Below, piece by piece: positions 54,690 to 64,000 of a stretch of 64,000 nucleotides of DNA. The notes below the pieces were generated by a model. That model made no database searches and was not told where the DNA came from. It saw nothing but the letters and a program-made list of their open reading frames with translations. The position numbers were made by a program, and so were the translations under genes. Numbering within the stretch: the stretch's first letter is position 1; the number at the start of each line of letters is the position of its first letter. The DNA lies in contig JAFFJZ010000052.1 in the NCBI GenBank assembly GCA_018340375.1, positions 682,001 through 746,000 of the forward strand, written 5' to 3'. This DNA comes from Gonatopus flavifemur (lineage: Eukaryota; Arthropoda; Insecta; Hymenoptera; Dryinidae).

Positions 54690-56700
54690 CTTTCTCATTT
54701 CGTGACATTAGATCGATTTGGATGCGATTGTGCTGGCGGAGATTCCGCGAATCGCCCTTACATACGTACTTACGGATTGTTTGATATCCGGAGGACCAGG
54801 AACAGTCGAGCGACAAATTCTATGCAAATTTTTCCTGGTAGCGACAAATTCAAATCCACAAAAAATCGTAATTTCCATGGCACTAGATTGGTTTAGATGC
54901 GATTGTGCTGGCGGACATTCCGCGAATCGCCCTTATATACGTATTTACGGATTGTGTGAAATCCGGAGGACCAGAAACAGTCGAGCGACAAATTCTATGC
55001 AAGGTTCTTAGGTAGCGACAAATTCAAATCCACGAAAAATCGCGAATTTCATGACACTAGATCGATTTAGATGCGATTGTGCTGGCGGGGATTCCGCGAA
55101 TCGCCCTTATGTACGTATCTACGATTTGTGTGGACTCCGGAGGACCAGGAACGGTCGAGCTACAAATTCTATGCAAGGTTTCCTGGTAGCGACAAATTCA
55201 AATCCACGAAAAAACGCGAATTTCAGGACACTATATCGATTCAAACGCGATTGTACTGGCGGAAATTCCGCGAAACGCACTTATATACGTATTCACGAAT
55301 TGTGTGGATTCCGGAGGACCGGAAACAGTCGAGCGACAAATTCTATGCAAGGTTCTCTGGTAGCGACAAATTCAAATCCACGAGAAAACGCGAATTTCAT
55401 GACACTAGATCGATTTAGATGCGATTGTGCTGGCGGGGATTCCGCGAATCGCCCTTATGTACGTATCTCCGATTTGTGTGGACTCCGGAGGAACAGGAAC
55501 GGTCGAGCTACAAATTCTATGCAAGGTTTTCTGGTAGCGACAAATTCAAATCCACGAAAAAACGCGAATTTCAGGACACTATATCGATTCAAACGCGATT
55601 GTACTGGCGGAAATTCCACGAAACGTACTTATATACGTATTCACGAATTGTGTGGATTCCGGAGGACCAGAAACAGTCGAGCGACAAATTCTATGCAAGG
55701 TTTTCTGGTAGTGACAATTTCGAATCCACCAGGAATCATGAATTCCATGAATCTGATTCAATCCAAATGCGATTGTGCTGGCGAAAATTGCGAGGATCGC
55801 TCTTATATACGTGTTTACAGATAGTGTGAAATCCGGAGCACCAGAAACAGCCCAGCGACAAATTCTATGCAAGGTTTTTCTGGTAGCGACAAATTCAAAT
55901 CCACGAAAAAACGCGAATTTCAGGACACTATATCGATTCAAACGCGATGGTACTGGCGGAAATTCCACGAAACGTACTTATATACGTATTCACGAATTGT
56001 GTGGATTCCGGAGGACCAGAAACAGTCGAGCGACAAATTCTATGCAAGGTTTTCTGGTAGTGACAATTTCGAATCCACCAGGAATCATGAATTCCATGAA
56101 TCTGATTCAATCCAAATGCGATTGTGCTGGCGAAAATTGCGAGGATCGCTCTTATATACGTGTTTACAGATAGTGTGAAATCCGGAGGACCAGAAGCAGC
56201 TCAGCGACAAATTCTATGCAAGGTTTTTCTGGTAGGGACAAATTCAAATCCACGAAAAATCGCCAATTTCATGACACTAGATCGATTGAGATGCGATTGT
56301 GCTGTCGGAAATTCCGCGAATCGCCCTTATATACGTATTCACGGATTGTGTGGACTCCGGAGGACCAGAAACAGTCGAGCGACGAATTCTATGTGAGTTT
56401 TTCTAGTAGCGACAAATTCAGATCCACGAAAAGACGCGAATTCCATGACACTAGATCGATTTAGATGCTATTGTGCTGGCGGAAATTCTGCGAATCGCCC
56501 TCATATACGTATTTACGAATTGTGTGGACTCCGGAGGACCAGGAACAGTTGAGCGACAAATTCTATGCAAGGTTCTCTGGTAGCGACAAATTCAGATCCA
56601 CGGAAAATCATGAGTTCCATGAATCTGATTCAATTCAAATGCGAAACTGCTGGCGCAAACTCCGCGAATCGCCCCTGTATACGTATTTACAGATTCCGGA
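54690..56700 (+). repeat. 174-bp satellite array, left arm, about 12 units
   Basis: The landmark GCGATTGTGCTGGCGG recurs at 54724, 54899, 55073, 55247, 55421, 55595, 55769, 55944, 56118, 56293, 56467 and 56641, steps of 174-175 bp. The unit is CpG-rich and contains TATATACGTATTCACG and ATTCTATGCAAGG. Alternate units are more alike (348-bp dimers, such as 55075-55422 versus 55423-55770), indicating higher-order duplication. Because 174 is divisible by three, long open frames run through the array in two frames, but they are repeats of 58 residues with no motif and are probably not coding. Confidence 0.93.
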
Positions 56701-56739
56701 GAATAAATTTCGCACACATCACTGTTTAATAAAATAATC

Positions 56740-57447
56740 ATATTATAGGAAATGTATTCATTATATTCCAATAAACAATTGAGGCATCGCAGAAATGTAT
56801 TTTACAGAAATTATTCCCAACAAGATGAGTAACTTTTTCTTGTTAAGACAATTTTTCTCAAAATTTGTCCATAACAAAATTACTGTTGGAAATTTTCGCA
56901 TCTAATATAATGTTTTTGCTGGAAGTTATTCACAAGTACGTTTATGAATCCAGTTCCAGATGCATTTCGCATTAAATTTAATGTGTACTGTTGTATTATC
57001 TACAGTTGTTTCATGTTTTCGTACATCGAATGTGATGTAGAATGTGAATAAACCTGAATTCATGTACATGATTGAAAAGCACTCCCAGATATTTCTGACA
57101 TTGAGAGTTATGAATAATCCTCATTATCATTTAACAAGCATGAATGACGAATCTTGCAATAATGGGTCGGAATTTCAAATCCCTGACCCAAAAAACATGA
57201 ACCGAGTTGAAGAATTGAGTGAATATCATTCTTTCTACGAAATCTGATATTCAGCCGTTCAAAGACGGATTATCCTGATGAATTTCTTGATGAGTTGATC
57301 ATTAAATTGCTATACTTTGTGAACCAACAATCCAATCGGTCTGAAACTGTTTGAAAAGTTTGTCCATACGATGGCGAACAACTTTGTCGCTGGGAGTTTT
57401 TTGTAGCCCATACTTCCCGCTCCACTTACTCGATGCGAAGCATGAGA
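56740..57447. other. Non-coding spacer before the hAT element
   Basis: No recognised gene or repeat. It separates the left satellite array from the hAT element. Confidence 0.4.
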
Positions 57448-58886
57448 AACGTGATCAGGGTTGCAAAAAACCAGGTTTTTCCACAAAAAACAAAAAAAAA
57501 ACGGGTTTCTTCGGTTTACACCTGGTTTTTGGGTTTAAATATATTTCTTGCAGTTTTCATAGCTATAAGTTGCATTTCTCAGTCATGAATGAATTGGAAT
57601 ATATATACACAAAGCAAACAGTGCCTTATTTAAGTGAAATATATCAGTACTATACGGAGATAGAGAACCTAATACTACTTAGTTCGGGAGATAATTTCAA
57701 CCAATTCATGTGATATAAATAAATTTATTCCACTTTGACAAACGTGAATTATAAAATCAACAACAGCAACTTCAGATATTTATACGATCTGTTTTATCAA
57801 GGTGGTTGACAATGGTCTTCTTCCAAAAAATTATGAAAAAGTAAAACAAATACAATCAGTGCAACAGTAATAAGTAGAGTCATCACAGATTCAGAACTTA
57901 TTTTCGAAAATTTGCATTGAAAAGTTTGAAAAGGAAAACCAATTCCCCTGCTTTTTCCGTGCCTAACTTGTTCCGTAGAGCAGATTGGACCAGTCCAAAT
58001 GACGAGAACACCCGTTCAACGCTTGTAGAAGATGATTGTGCAGTCAGCATTGTTCTATAATCTGAAATACACCGTTGTCAAATATATCGATGCCTGGTTT
58101 TTGGCTTCTGTACCACTCATAACAAGTTACATTAGCTGTAACCTCATCATTATACAATGCTTTTTGGAAAGGAAAACTCTTTGCCTGCAATTTTACAATC
58201 AAAGATGTGAGAAGGGATCCAGGATACTTTTTTTCTATAAACTCAAATGCTTTCTTCCTTTCTTGTGCTGTTAACTGGATTATTTGATCTTTGTAAGTTT
58301 TTAACTGAGGTTGTGATAGAAAAGCCAACAGATGAGCAGGTATGATTGCCAAATTGTATCTGTCCACACAATTTTTGTTCAACTTTTCATTTGGAATTCC
58401 GCTAGTACTCAATTCTATTCCCAGCTGTTTCCATATGTACGTTTTTCAGAAATTGAGCAGTTATCTTTCTGGACATGATCTAGTGCACACGCAATTGGTT
58501 TTAAAATTGTCACCATGTCTTCAGCATTTCTCTTCAAACTAATGTTCGTGACTTTTGAAGAAATAGTGGAATCAATTACATCGCGGTGATCCTCACAAAT
58601 TTTTACAAGAACTGACCATGTTTGTGAGTAGGTTTCTAAGGAATCCAGGAGCGTATTCCAACGCACTTCGCTTGGTAACGTTAATTTTGGTGAAACGGAT
58701 TTACGAAATTCAGCATTTGCAAAGAGGTTATTCCTGAAATATTTGATGATTCGAAGAATATGTTATTTCACGTTGGAGAACTCGAAGTCACCGGCCAATA
58801 AATTCAAAACATGAGCTTAACAACCATAAGTTATTACATTATATTCAGAATTATTTTCCAAAATCGACCGCATTCTTTCAATATGA

Positions 58887-60075
58887 CACTGTAAAAAACA
58901 TTTCGGTAAATTTACAGAAAATATTCGGGAAGCAATTAACCCGAACTTTCGGTCAAATTGCAAATTGGTATCGGGAATAATTTGAAATGTATTCGGTAAT
59001 TTTACCGATCGCTTTCTGGAATGATATGAACTCGAATAACTTGAAATTATCGAAATAGGATGGTAATTTTACCGGTTATCTTGGGGAAAGATATGGAATC
59101 GAATGGCTCAAAATTGCCGAAATGGTATGGTGAAATTACTGAAATTCGTGAATTTTCTGCAGTTTTGTGTCACAATTTACATGTACTGGAAAATTATTGC
59201 TCAATAATATTCATAAAAATTTTATTACGCCAACTGATTTCGCATACTCTTTGCGTTTAAAGATCACTGAGGAACTTGATCACTCATCTAGATGAAGAGA
59301 AAATCACACCTACCTAGCCGGATTCGAACCTACATTCCTACCTGCCTACCGACTGAAACGTAAGACCTAACCACTGAGCTATGGCGTGACATGCTGGATA
59401 GCCACCCTGGAAGTCCACATAGGTTCCATATTTAGAATACACAAAAAGATAGACAAGGTGTAAATTTTCAGTGACATTTGGTAAACTTTCAGGACCGTGC
59501 TAACAAAATTGTCCCTGCCAGTACGTTTTTTTTCAAGTCCTCTCATGGATTACAAAAACTTTTTTCACAAACTTCGGTAAATTCACCGGATCTCGGTGAA
59601 TTCACCGGAGTTGTTTGGAGAAAATCCACCTAGAAATTTTTTCCAAGTCCTGATTCGAAATAAAGGGAGGAGTGAAAAAAAATGGTTTTTCCCATATGGA
59701 CCATTCGATTCCAAATCTGCTGAATCGGATAGAAAACTTGTCGTTACCAGTACGTGTTTTCTTCAAAACTCGAAATTTTTTCTATAAGTCCTGGTTTAAG
59801 ATGAAGAGAAACATGAGAAAAAATATTTTCCTCGTATGATCCATTTGGTTCCAAATCTTCTGAAATTATTAAAAAACCTGTCATTACGAGTAGTTTTTTC
59901 CACCTCGAAATTTTCTCTAATTCCACATATCATGGACAAAAATTTTCCCGAACAACATTGGTAAAATCATGGTACCTGAGTTTTACCGAACTATCTTCGG
60001 TAAAAATTTTCACCGAACCAGTTTTGGACGATTCCCGAAGGAAAGTTCGGTGAATTTACCGATTTTTTCACAGTG
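58887..60075 (-). mobile_element. CACTG-end element with tRNA-like segment, inside the hAT transposase
   Basis: Inverted ends CACTGTAAAAAA and CACTGTGAAAAAA. The flanks are GA and TA; removing the element with one 2-bp copy restores the hAT reading frame at SDNAA, so a 2-bp duplication with one later change is supported. The arms are made of GGTAAATTTACCG-type words in both orientations. The tRNA-like segment lies on the minus strand at 59310-59400, about 680 bp from the right end. No transposase. Confidence 0.88.
59310..59400 (-). ncRNA. tRNA-like segment with consensus A and B boxes
   Basis: On the minus strand TAGCTCAGTGGTTAGG (A box) and GGTTCGAATCC (perfect B box) lie about 50 bp apart. 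The anticodon region is expanded and the acceptor and T stems do not pair well, so it is tRNA-derived, not a functional tRNA gene. It is homologous to the split segment at 39488-41015. Confidence 0.8.
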
Positions 60076-60967
60076 TAGCAGCATTATCTGAAACAATTGA
60101 GCACACTTTGCACTGGAATTCGTTTTCGCAATTCGTTTTTTAATGCAAGAAATAACAACTTCAGCCAGATGTTCTGCTGTATGCGGATGCCCCGAAGTAT
60201 CTATGGTATCAACGAGGTACACTTCACCATTCTTAGTGGTGTGTGTTACACAAATAACGGGCTCATTATGGATATTGGACCACCAATCCAATCACAAGCA
60301 TACAAAGTGATCTTTCAAATCATGAGCGCATTTCCTTCTCTCTTCCTCATAAACTTCATTTAGTATCGGTCCACCTATTTGGGAACGTGATGGTAGCTTA
60401 TAACCTGGTCGTAATGAGTCAGTTAGCTGAATAAATTGTTCATGCTCAACTGTTCTAAATGCACAGTTCGTTGCATATATGACTCGACCAACTTGCATAT
60501 CTAACGCGACATTTTGCACTGCAGTTGTCCTAATCAAATAATCACTGAGTGGTGGTGCAGATTTGGCACTGGTGGATACACGCCTTTTTTTTTTAGTAGG
60601 CTCGACGCAAGTTTTGTTCCGAAATTGTGACGTGCTGCATATCAGCTCTGAAGTGTGTGGTGCTTGCAAGCTGTTAGTAGCAGAAGAAGATGGTGATGCT
60701 GAAATTGACAATATTCTGCTCAACTCGAAATTCATAATTCCGACCAATTCTGATCCTGAATCAATTATAAAACTGAGTTGTTCTAACTGACACAGAAAAA
60801 TATTGCATGCGAAAAATATTGATTTTGCATATAATCCATTATCTAATCATGAATATTGACCACGGAATTTTATTCATCAAGACGAGAACGAGTAGACGAA
60901 AAGGATGGAACAAATAATATGAACTCAAATAATGTGAAAGCACTAAGTTTTGAAAAAAAACCACTAT

Positions 60968-61075
60968 CCCATACAGCACACCAGTTCAGAAAGAGTTCGC
61001 AAAGAGTGTAATTGGAACTGGTAGAATTCAATATAAATTCTTAAGAATTCTTTTTGAACTGCTGTGCTGTGTGGG
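60968..61075. mobile_element. MITE, CCCATACAGCACA ends, copy 2
   Basis: Ends CCCATACAGCACA and inverse CCCACACAGCACA; AT on both sides (60966-60967, 61076-61077). 108 bp, nested in the hAT element near its right end. The interior differs from copy 1, with AAGAATTC and CAGTTC words instead of GATATC. Confidence 0.88.
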
Positions 61076-61221
61076 ATGGTCTTTTCAAACAAAAAATCAT
61101 TTGGTTTAACCCATGGTTTAGACCAAGCGGTTTTTCCCAACGAAAAATCAGTTGGTTTAAATCATGGTTTAAACCATGGTTTGAACCAAGCCGGTTTAAA
61201 CCATGCAACCCTGAACGTGAT

Positions 61222-61914
61222 TTTTGTTTCGAATAAGAAATTTATTGACTTATTATTGATTTTTACAAACTTTCACATTTTTGTCTTTGGGGAAGCCTTA
61301 CGAATCGGAATCTATAAGATTTATCTTGATTCGTCGAAAGATGACTAAGTTAAAATGAGTTTGAAGCTTGAAGACATTGATTTTTGATTTGAAAAAAGTG
61401 AAGTATTTGTTGTCTCAATAACTATTGATGATAGCAAAAAATGGTATCAAGAGACTTAGATTGGTTTTCCAATACCTATCTGCCAGTACTTTTGGATTTT
61501 CGAAATTCCAACTTTTGATTTAGGAATGTGACGTGACAGCTTGGATAATAGTTCTACGTGTTTTCGAGCGCGAGGCGTGTAATTGCATGTGACGATTCAA
61601 TTAGAATTTCAGGGATCATAAAATTCTGGATAATGGGTTTTTCAAAATCAGTCCATATGCCCGTTCACAATTCCAAAAAAGTATCTCGTTACAGTTACCT
61701 TTACGTCATCAACAATTTGACGAAGTAACAGTTGCCGTTACCATTTGAAAAATGGAACGGAGTGCCGTTACCCTCGCCGTTCCATCCAAGTTACTCGAAC
61801 GGATTGGAGGTTCATTTGCAAATTTACCCCAATTTTGTATGAAGAACATGAGCGTTTCTTCAGAATTTCTGCGAGAAGAATGTCGCAACTTGCGAATTAC
61901 ATTATAACATTGAG
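61222..61914. other. Non-coding spacer after the hAT element
   Basis: No gene recognised. Words GTAACAGT/GCCGTTACC near 61690-61780 form weak inverted pairs. Confidence 0.4.
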
Positions 61915-63115
61915 ACTAAAAGAATCCGAATTTCCGCCAGCACAATCGCATCTAAATCGATCTGGCATCATGAGATTCGCGATTTTTCGTGGATTTGAAT
62001 TTGTCGCTGCCAGAAAACCTTGCATAGAATTTGTCGCTCGACTGTTCCTGGTCCTCCGGATTTCACAGAATCTGTAAACACGTATATGGGAGCGAGGCTT
62101 GCAATTTCCGCCAGCACAATCGCATTCGAATTGACTCAGATTCATGGAATTCATCATTCTTCGTGGATCTGAATTTGTCGCTACCAGAACACCTTGCATA
62201 GAATTTGTCGCTCGGCTGTTCCTGGTCCTCCGGGATCCACACAATCCGCCAATACGTATATAAGGGCGATTCGCGGAATACCTGCCAGCACAATCGCATC
62301 TAAATCGATCTAATGCCATGAAATTTGCGATTTTTCGTGGATTTGAATTCGTCGCTACTAGAAAAACTTGCATAGAATTTGTCGCTCGACTGTTCTTGGT
62401 CCTCCGGGATCCACACACTTCGTGAATACGTATATGAGGGCGTTTCGCGGAATTTCCGCCAGCACAATCGCATCCCAATAGATCTAGTGCCATGGAATTC
62501 GCGATATTTCGTGGATTTGAATTTGTCACTCCCAGAAAACCTTGCATAGAATTCGTCGCTCGACTGTTCCTGGTCCTCCGGATTTCACACAACCCGTCAA
62601 TACGTATATGAAGGCGATTCGCGGAATTTCCGCCAGCACAATCGCATCTAAACCGATCTAGCGGCATGAAAATCACGATTTTTTGTAGATTTGAATTTGT
62701 CCCTACCAGGAAAAACTTGCATAGAATTCGTTCCTCGACTGTTTCTGGTCCTCCGGAATCTACACAATTCGTGAATACGTATATAAGTGCGTTTCGCGGA
62801 ATTTCCGCCAGCACAATCGCATCTCAATCGATCTAGTGCCATGGAATTCGCGATATCTCGTGGATTTTGATTCGTCGCTCCCAGAAAAACCTTGCATAGA
62901 ATTCGTCGCTCGACTGTTTCTGGTCCTCCGGATTTCACACAATCCGTCAATACGTATATGAGGGCGATTCGCGGAATTTCCGCCAGCACAATCGCATCTA
63001 TACCAATCTAGCGCCATGGAAATTACGATTTTTTGTGGATTTGAATTTGTCGCTACCAGGAAACACTTGCATAGAATTCGTTCCTCGGCTGTTTCTGGCC
63101 CTTCGGTGTCCACAA
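61915..63115 (-). repeat. 174-bp satellite array, right arm, about 7 units
   Basis: Reverse-complement units of the same satellite: the landmark CCGCCAGCACAATCGC or variants recurs at about 61934, 62108, 62282, 62456, 62630, 62804 and 62978. It is the inverted counterpart of the left array but with fewer units, so the arms have changed copy number independently. Confidence 0.92.
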
Positions 63116-63545
63116 TCTCTGCACCCATGCATGTAAGCACGATTCATGCATTTCCCAATACCACCATCGTGCATGCTCACGATTTTCCCAAATTTTCTGA
63201 CCAGTCAAAATTGATTTTCGGTGGCGGTAAAATCAAATACCTGAGGATATAGGGACTTCCTCTAAGTGGCAGCCAAATTCACCAAAATAACAAGATAAAA
63301 TAATCAATCTCATCATCCAATTCAAATCAATTCAATTCTTTCAATCATGTCAATTTATATTCTTGTGACTTATCAAAACCCACTCCCGCACCGTGGTTCA
63401 TCCTTATCCAGCACGGTGCTGATTCAAGGTCATAGTACATATTGAATGGCCATATGAATTCCCAAGGTTCCTCAAAACATCAAAATCATCAAATCATAAA
63501 ATGTTCATAGGTTTTCTGCGGCCTTCAGGAATCAATATTCTATGC
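63116..63545. other. Right-arm-specific insertion, no gene seen
   Basis: This segment has no counterpart at the matching place in the left arm. It shows no coding signal. Inverted words CATGCATGTAAGCACGAT and ATCGTGCATGCTCACG near 63125-63185 form a hairpin-like pair. Confidence 0.5.
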
Positions 63546-64000
63546 TGTAATTCCGAGAAAGTTACTATTCTTCAAACACTAAATTTCATCGCAACAAGGA
63601 AAAGAATTCAAAAAAAAAAAAAATTAATCTTGATTTCTCAAAATGTTTTCAAATATTGAGCAACTGTTCAAGAATTTTTCTTGAGCTGATCTTCGGAGAG
63701 AACTTTTAAAACATGAAAAACTCACATATTTCCATAAGAGACAGGTAAACAAAGAATGTTCGATTTTTTTGCGTGACTCTTATATATAACATATATATCA
63801 GTGGCAGAAAATCCTGTAAACCAGCCTATTACCTGTATGTTACATGATTGTGACATATGGAATATATCCTCCAAATTCATCCACAATTGTAATATTGTTC
63901 CTCGTATCGTCACGTGAATCAGTTGGAAATCCTGACGGCATTTGATTACCGTGTGACGTAATTTTCATTTTACGTTTCGTAATCTCGATGTAACATTCAT

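Larger units (their letters stand above)
57898..60747 (-). pseudogene. hAT transposase (DUF659 and C-terminal dimerisation domain)
   Basis: The N-terminal part (60747-60292) is Ser-rich with KKKRR, a likely nuclear signal, then TECNHEX-free sequence ending in NEVYEEERRK. I see no BED finger, so exon 1 may be missing. A frameshift leads to WSNIHNEPVICVT and GEVYLVDTIDTSGHPHTAEHL, the DUF659-type catalytic block, ending at the SDNAA word where the CACTG element is inserted. Beyond it the frame resumes with ERMRSIL and HVLNLLAG. PSEVRWNTLLDSLE, YDKLNP-like positions and the final hAT dimerisation segment (SSTSVERVFSSFG, LRNKLGTEKA) follow, ending at 57898. Several stops and shifts are present. 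Confidence 0.88.
57456..61213 (-). mobile_element. Near full-length hAT transposon
   Basis: Inverted ends CAGGGTTGCA with a perfect 8-bp duplication AACGTGAT on both sides (57448-57455 and 61214-61221). Subterminal regions carry repeated AAACCAGG/GGTTTAAACCATGG words, likely transposase-binding repeats. The transposase lies on the minus strand. The element has been hit by a CACTG-end element (58887-60075) and a small CCCATACAG MITE (60968-61075); without them it is about 2.5 kb, a usual size for an autonomous hAT. Confidence 0.95.
54266..64000. repeat. Giant inverted repeat, arms over 2 kb, extends beyond window
   Basis: The window's last bases (63540-64000) are the reverse complement of 54266-54700; for example ATGAATGTTACATCGAGATT begins at 54267 and its reverse complement ends at 64000. 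Inside these outer arms lie oppositely oriented arrays of the same 174-bp unit (54690-56700 and 61915-63115). The central 5 kb is not repeated and contains a hAT element. The right arm has about 430 extra bases (63115-63545). It could be a very large foldback element or a palindromic rearrangement; the right boundary is not visible. Confidence 0.9.

Noticed and set aside
55051..55824. 257-residue open frame in the satellite array
   Set aside because: It is a 58-residue unit repeated because the satellite length is divisible by three; other frames are equally open and no protein motif is visible.
57044..57713. Frames at 57.0-57.7 kb as host genes
   Set aside because: No recognised motif, and the second overlaps the left end of the hAT element.
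61897..62814. 305-residue minus-strand open frame
   Set aside because: Same satellite unit in the right arm; treated as repeat and not as a gene.
1..64000. CRISPR arrays or bacterial operons
   Set aside because: No regularly spaced direct repeats with unique spacers; tandem repeats present are contiguous satellites. Gene content is eukaryotic.

Overview
This is an A+T-rich, repeat-dominated stretch of a eukaryotic, almost certainly insect, nuclear genome. The evidence is the element mix (BEL/Pao, Ty3/gypsy, jockey-like and RTE-like LINEs, four different mariners, hAT, and a THAP/P-element transposase) together with short GT-AG introns of roughly 60-150 bp. The order cannot be fixed from sequence alone; a hymenopteran is plausible. 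No bacterial-style gene, operon or CRISPR is present. I recognise no complete host gene. The best host-like candidate is a short multi-exon reading frame at 9109-9610.

Layout. 1-7.6 kb: two inverted copies of one small TIR element, a BEL/Pao integrase remnant, a 2-kb palindromic element built of internal repeats, a truncated mariner and a hairpin MITE. 8-9.7 kb: a G+C-richer region with a TATA-like box and at least three properly phased introns. 11.2-12.95 kb: an RTE-like LINE remnant carrying a mariner. 13.16-24.74 kb: a deep nest. A CCCTAGC element received a CCCGGG element (itself holding a third) and a full Ty3/gypsy element, and one LTR of the gypsy holds a jockey-like LINE. 26.3-35.5 kb: many small TIR elements, a second RTE-like LINE on the minus strand and a mariner split by a MITE. 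38.4-43.3 kb: two larger TIR elements and nested MITEs. 43.76-45.05 kb: a full-length but broken mariner. 46.0-52.2 kb: a P-element/THAP9-like transposase gene with recognisable introns. 53.9-64 kb: a giant inverted repeat whose arms contain arrays of a 174-bp satellite unit, with a 3.76-kb hAT element in its centre.

The main novelty is a large group (about 20 copies here) of non-autonomous elements whose ends begin CACTG, CACGG or CCC. They are flanked by 2-bp target duplications of almost any sequence. The four long members of the CACT subgroup all carry a tRNA-like segment at a similar internal place, about 620-680 bp from the same end, although their arms are unrelated. Apparently every protein-coding copy in the window is damaged, so none of the elements looks autonomous.
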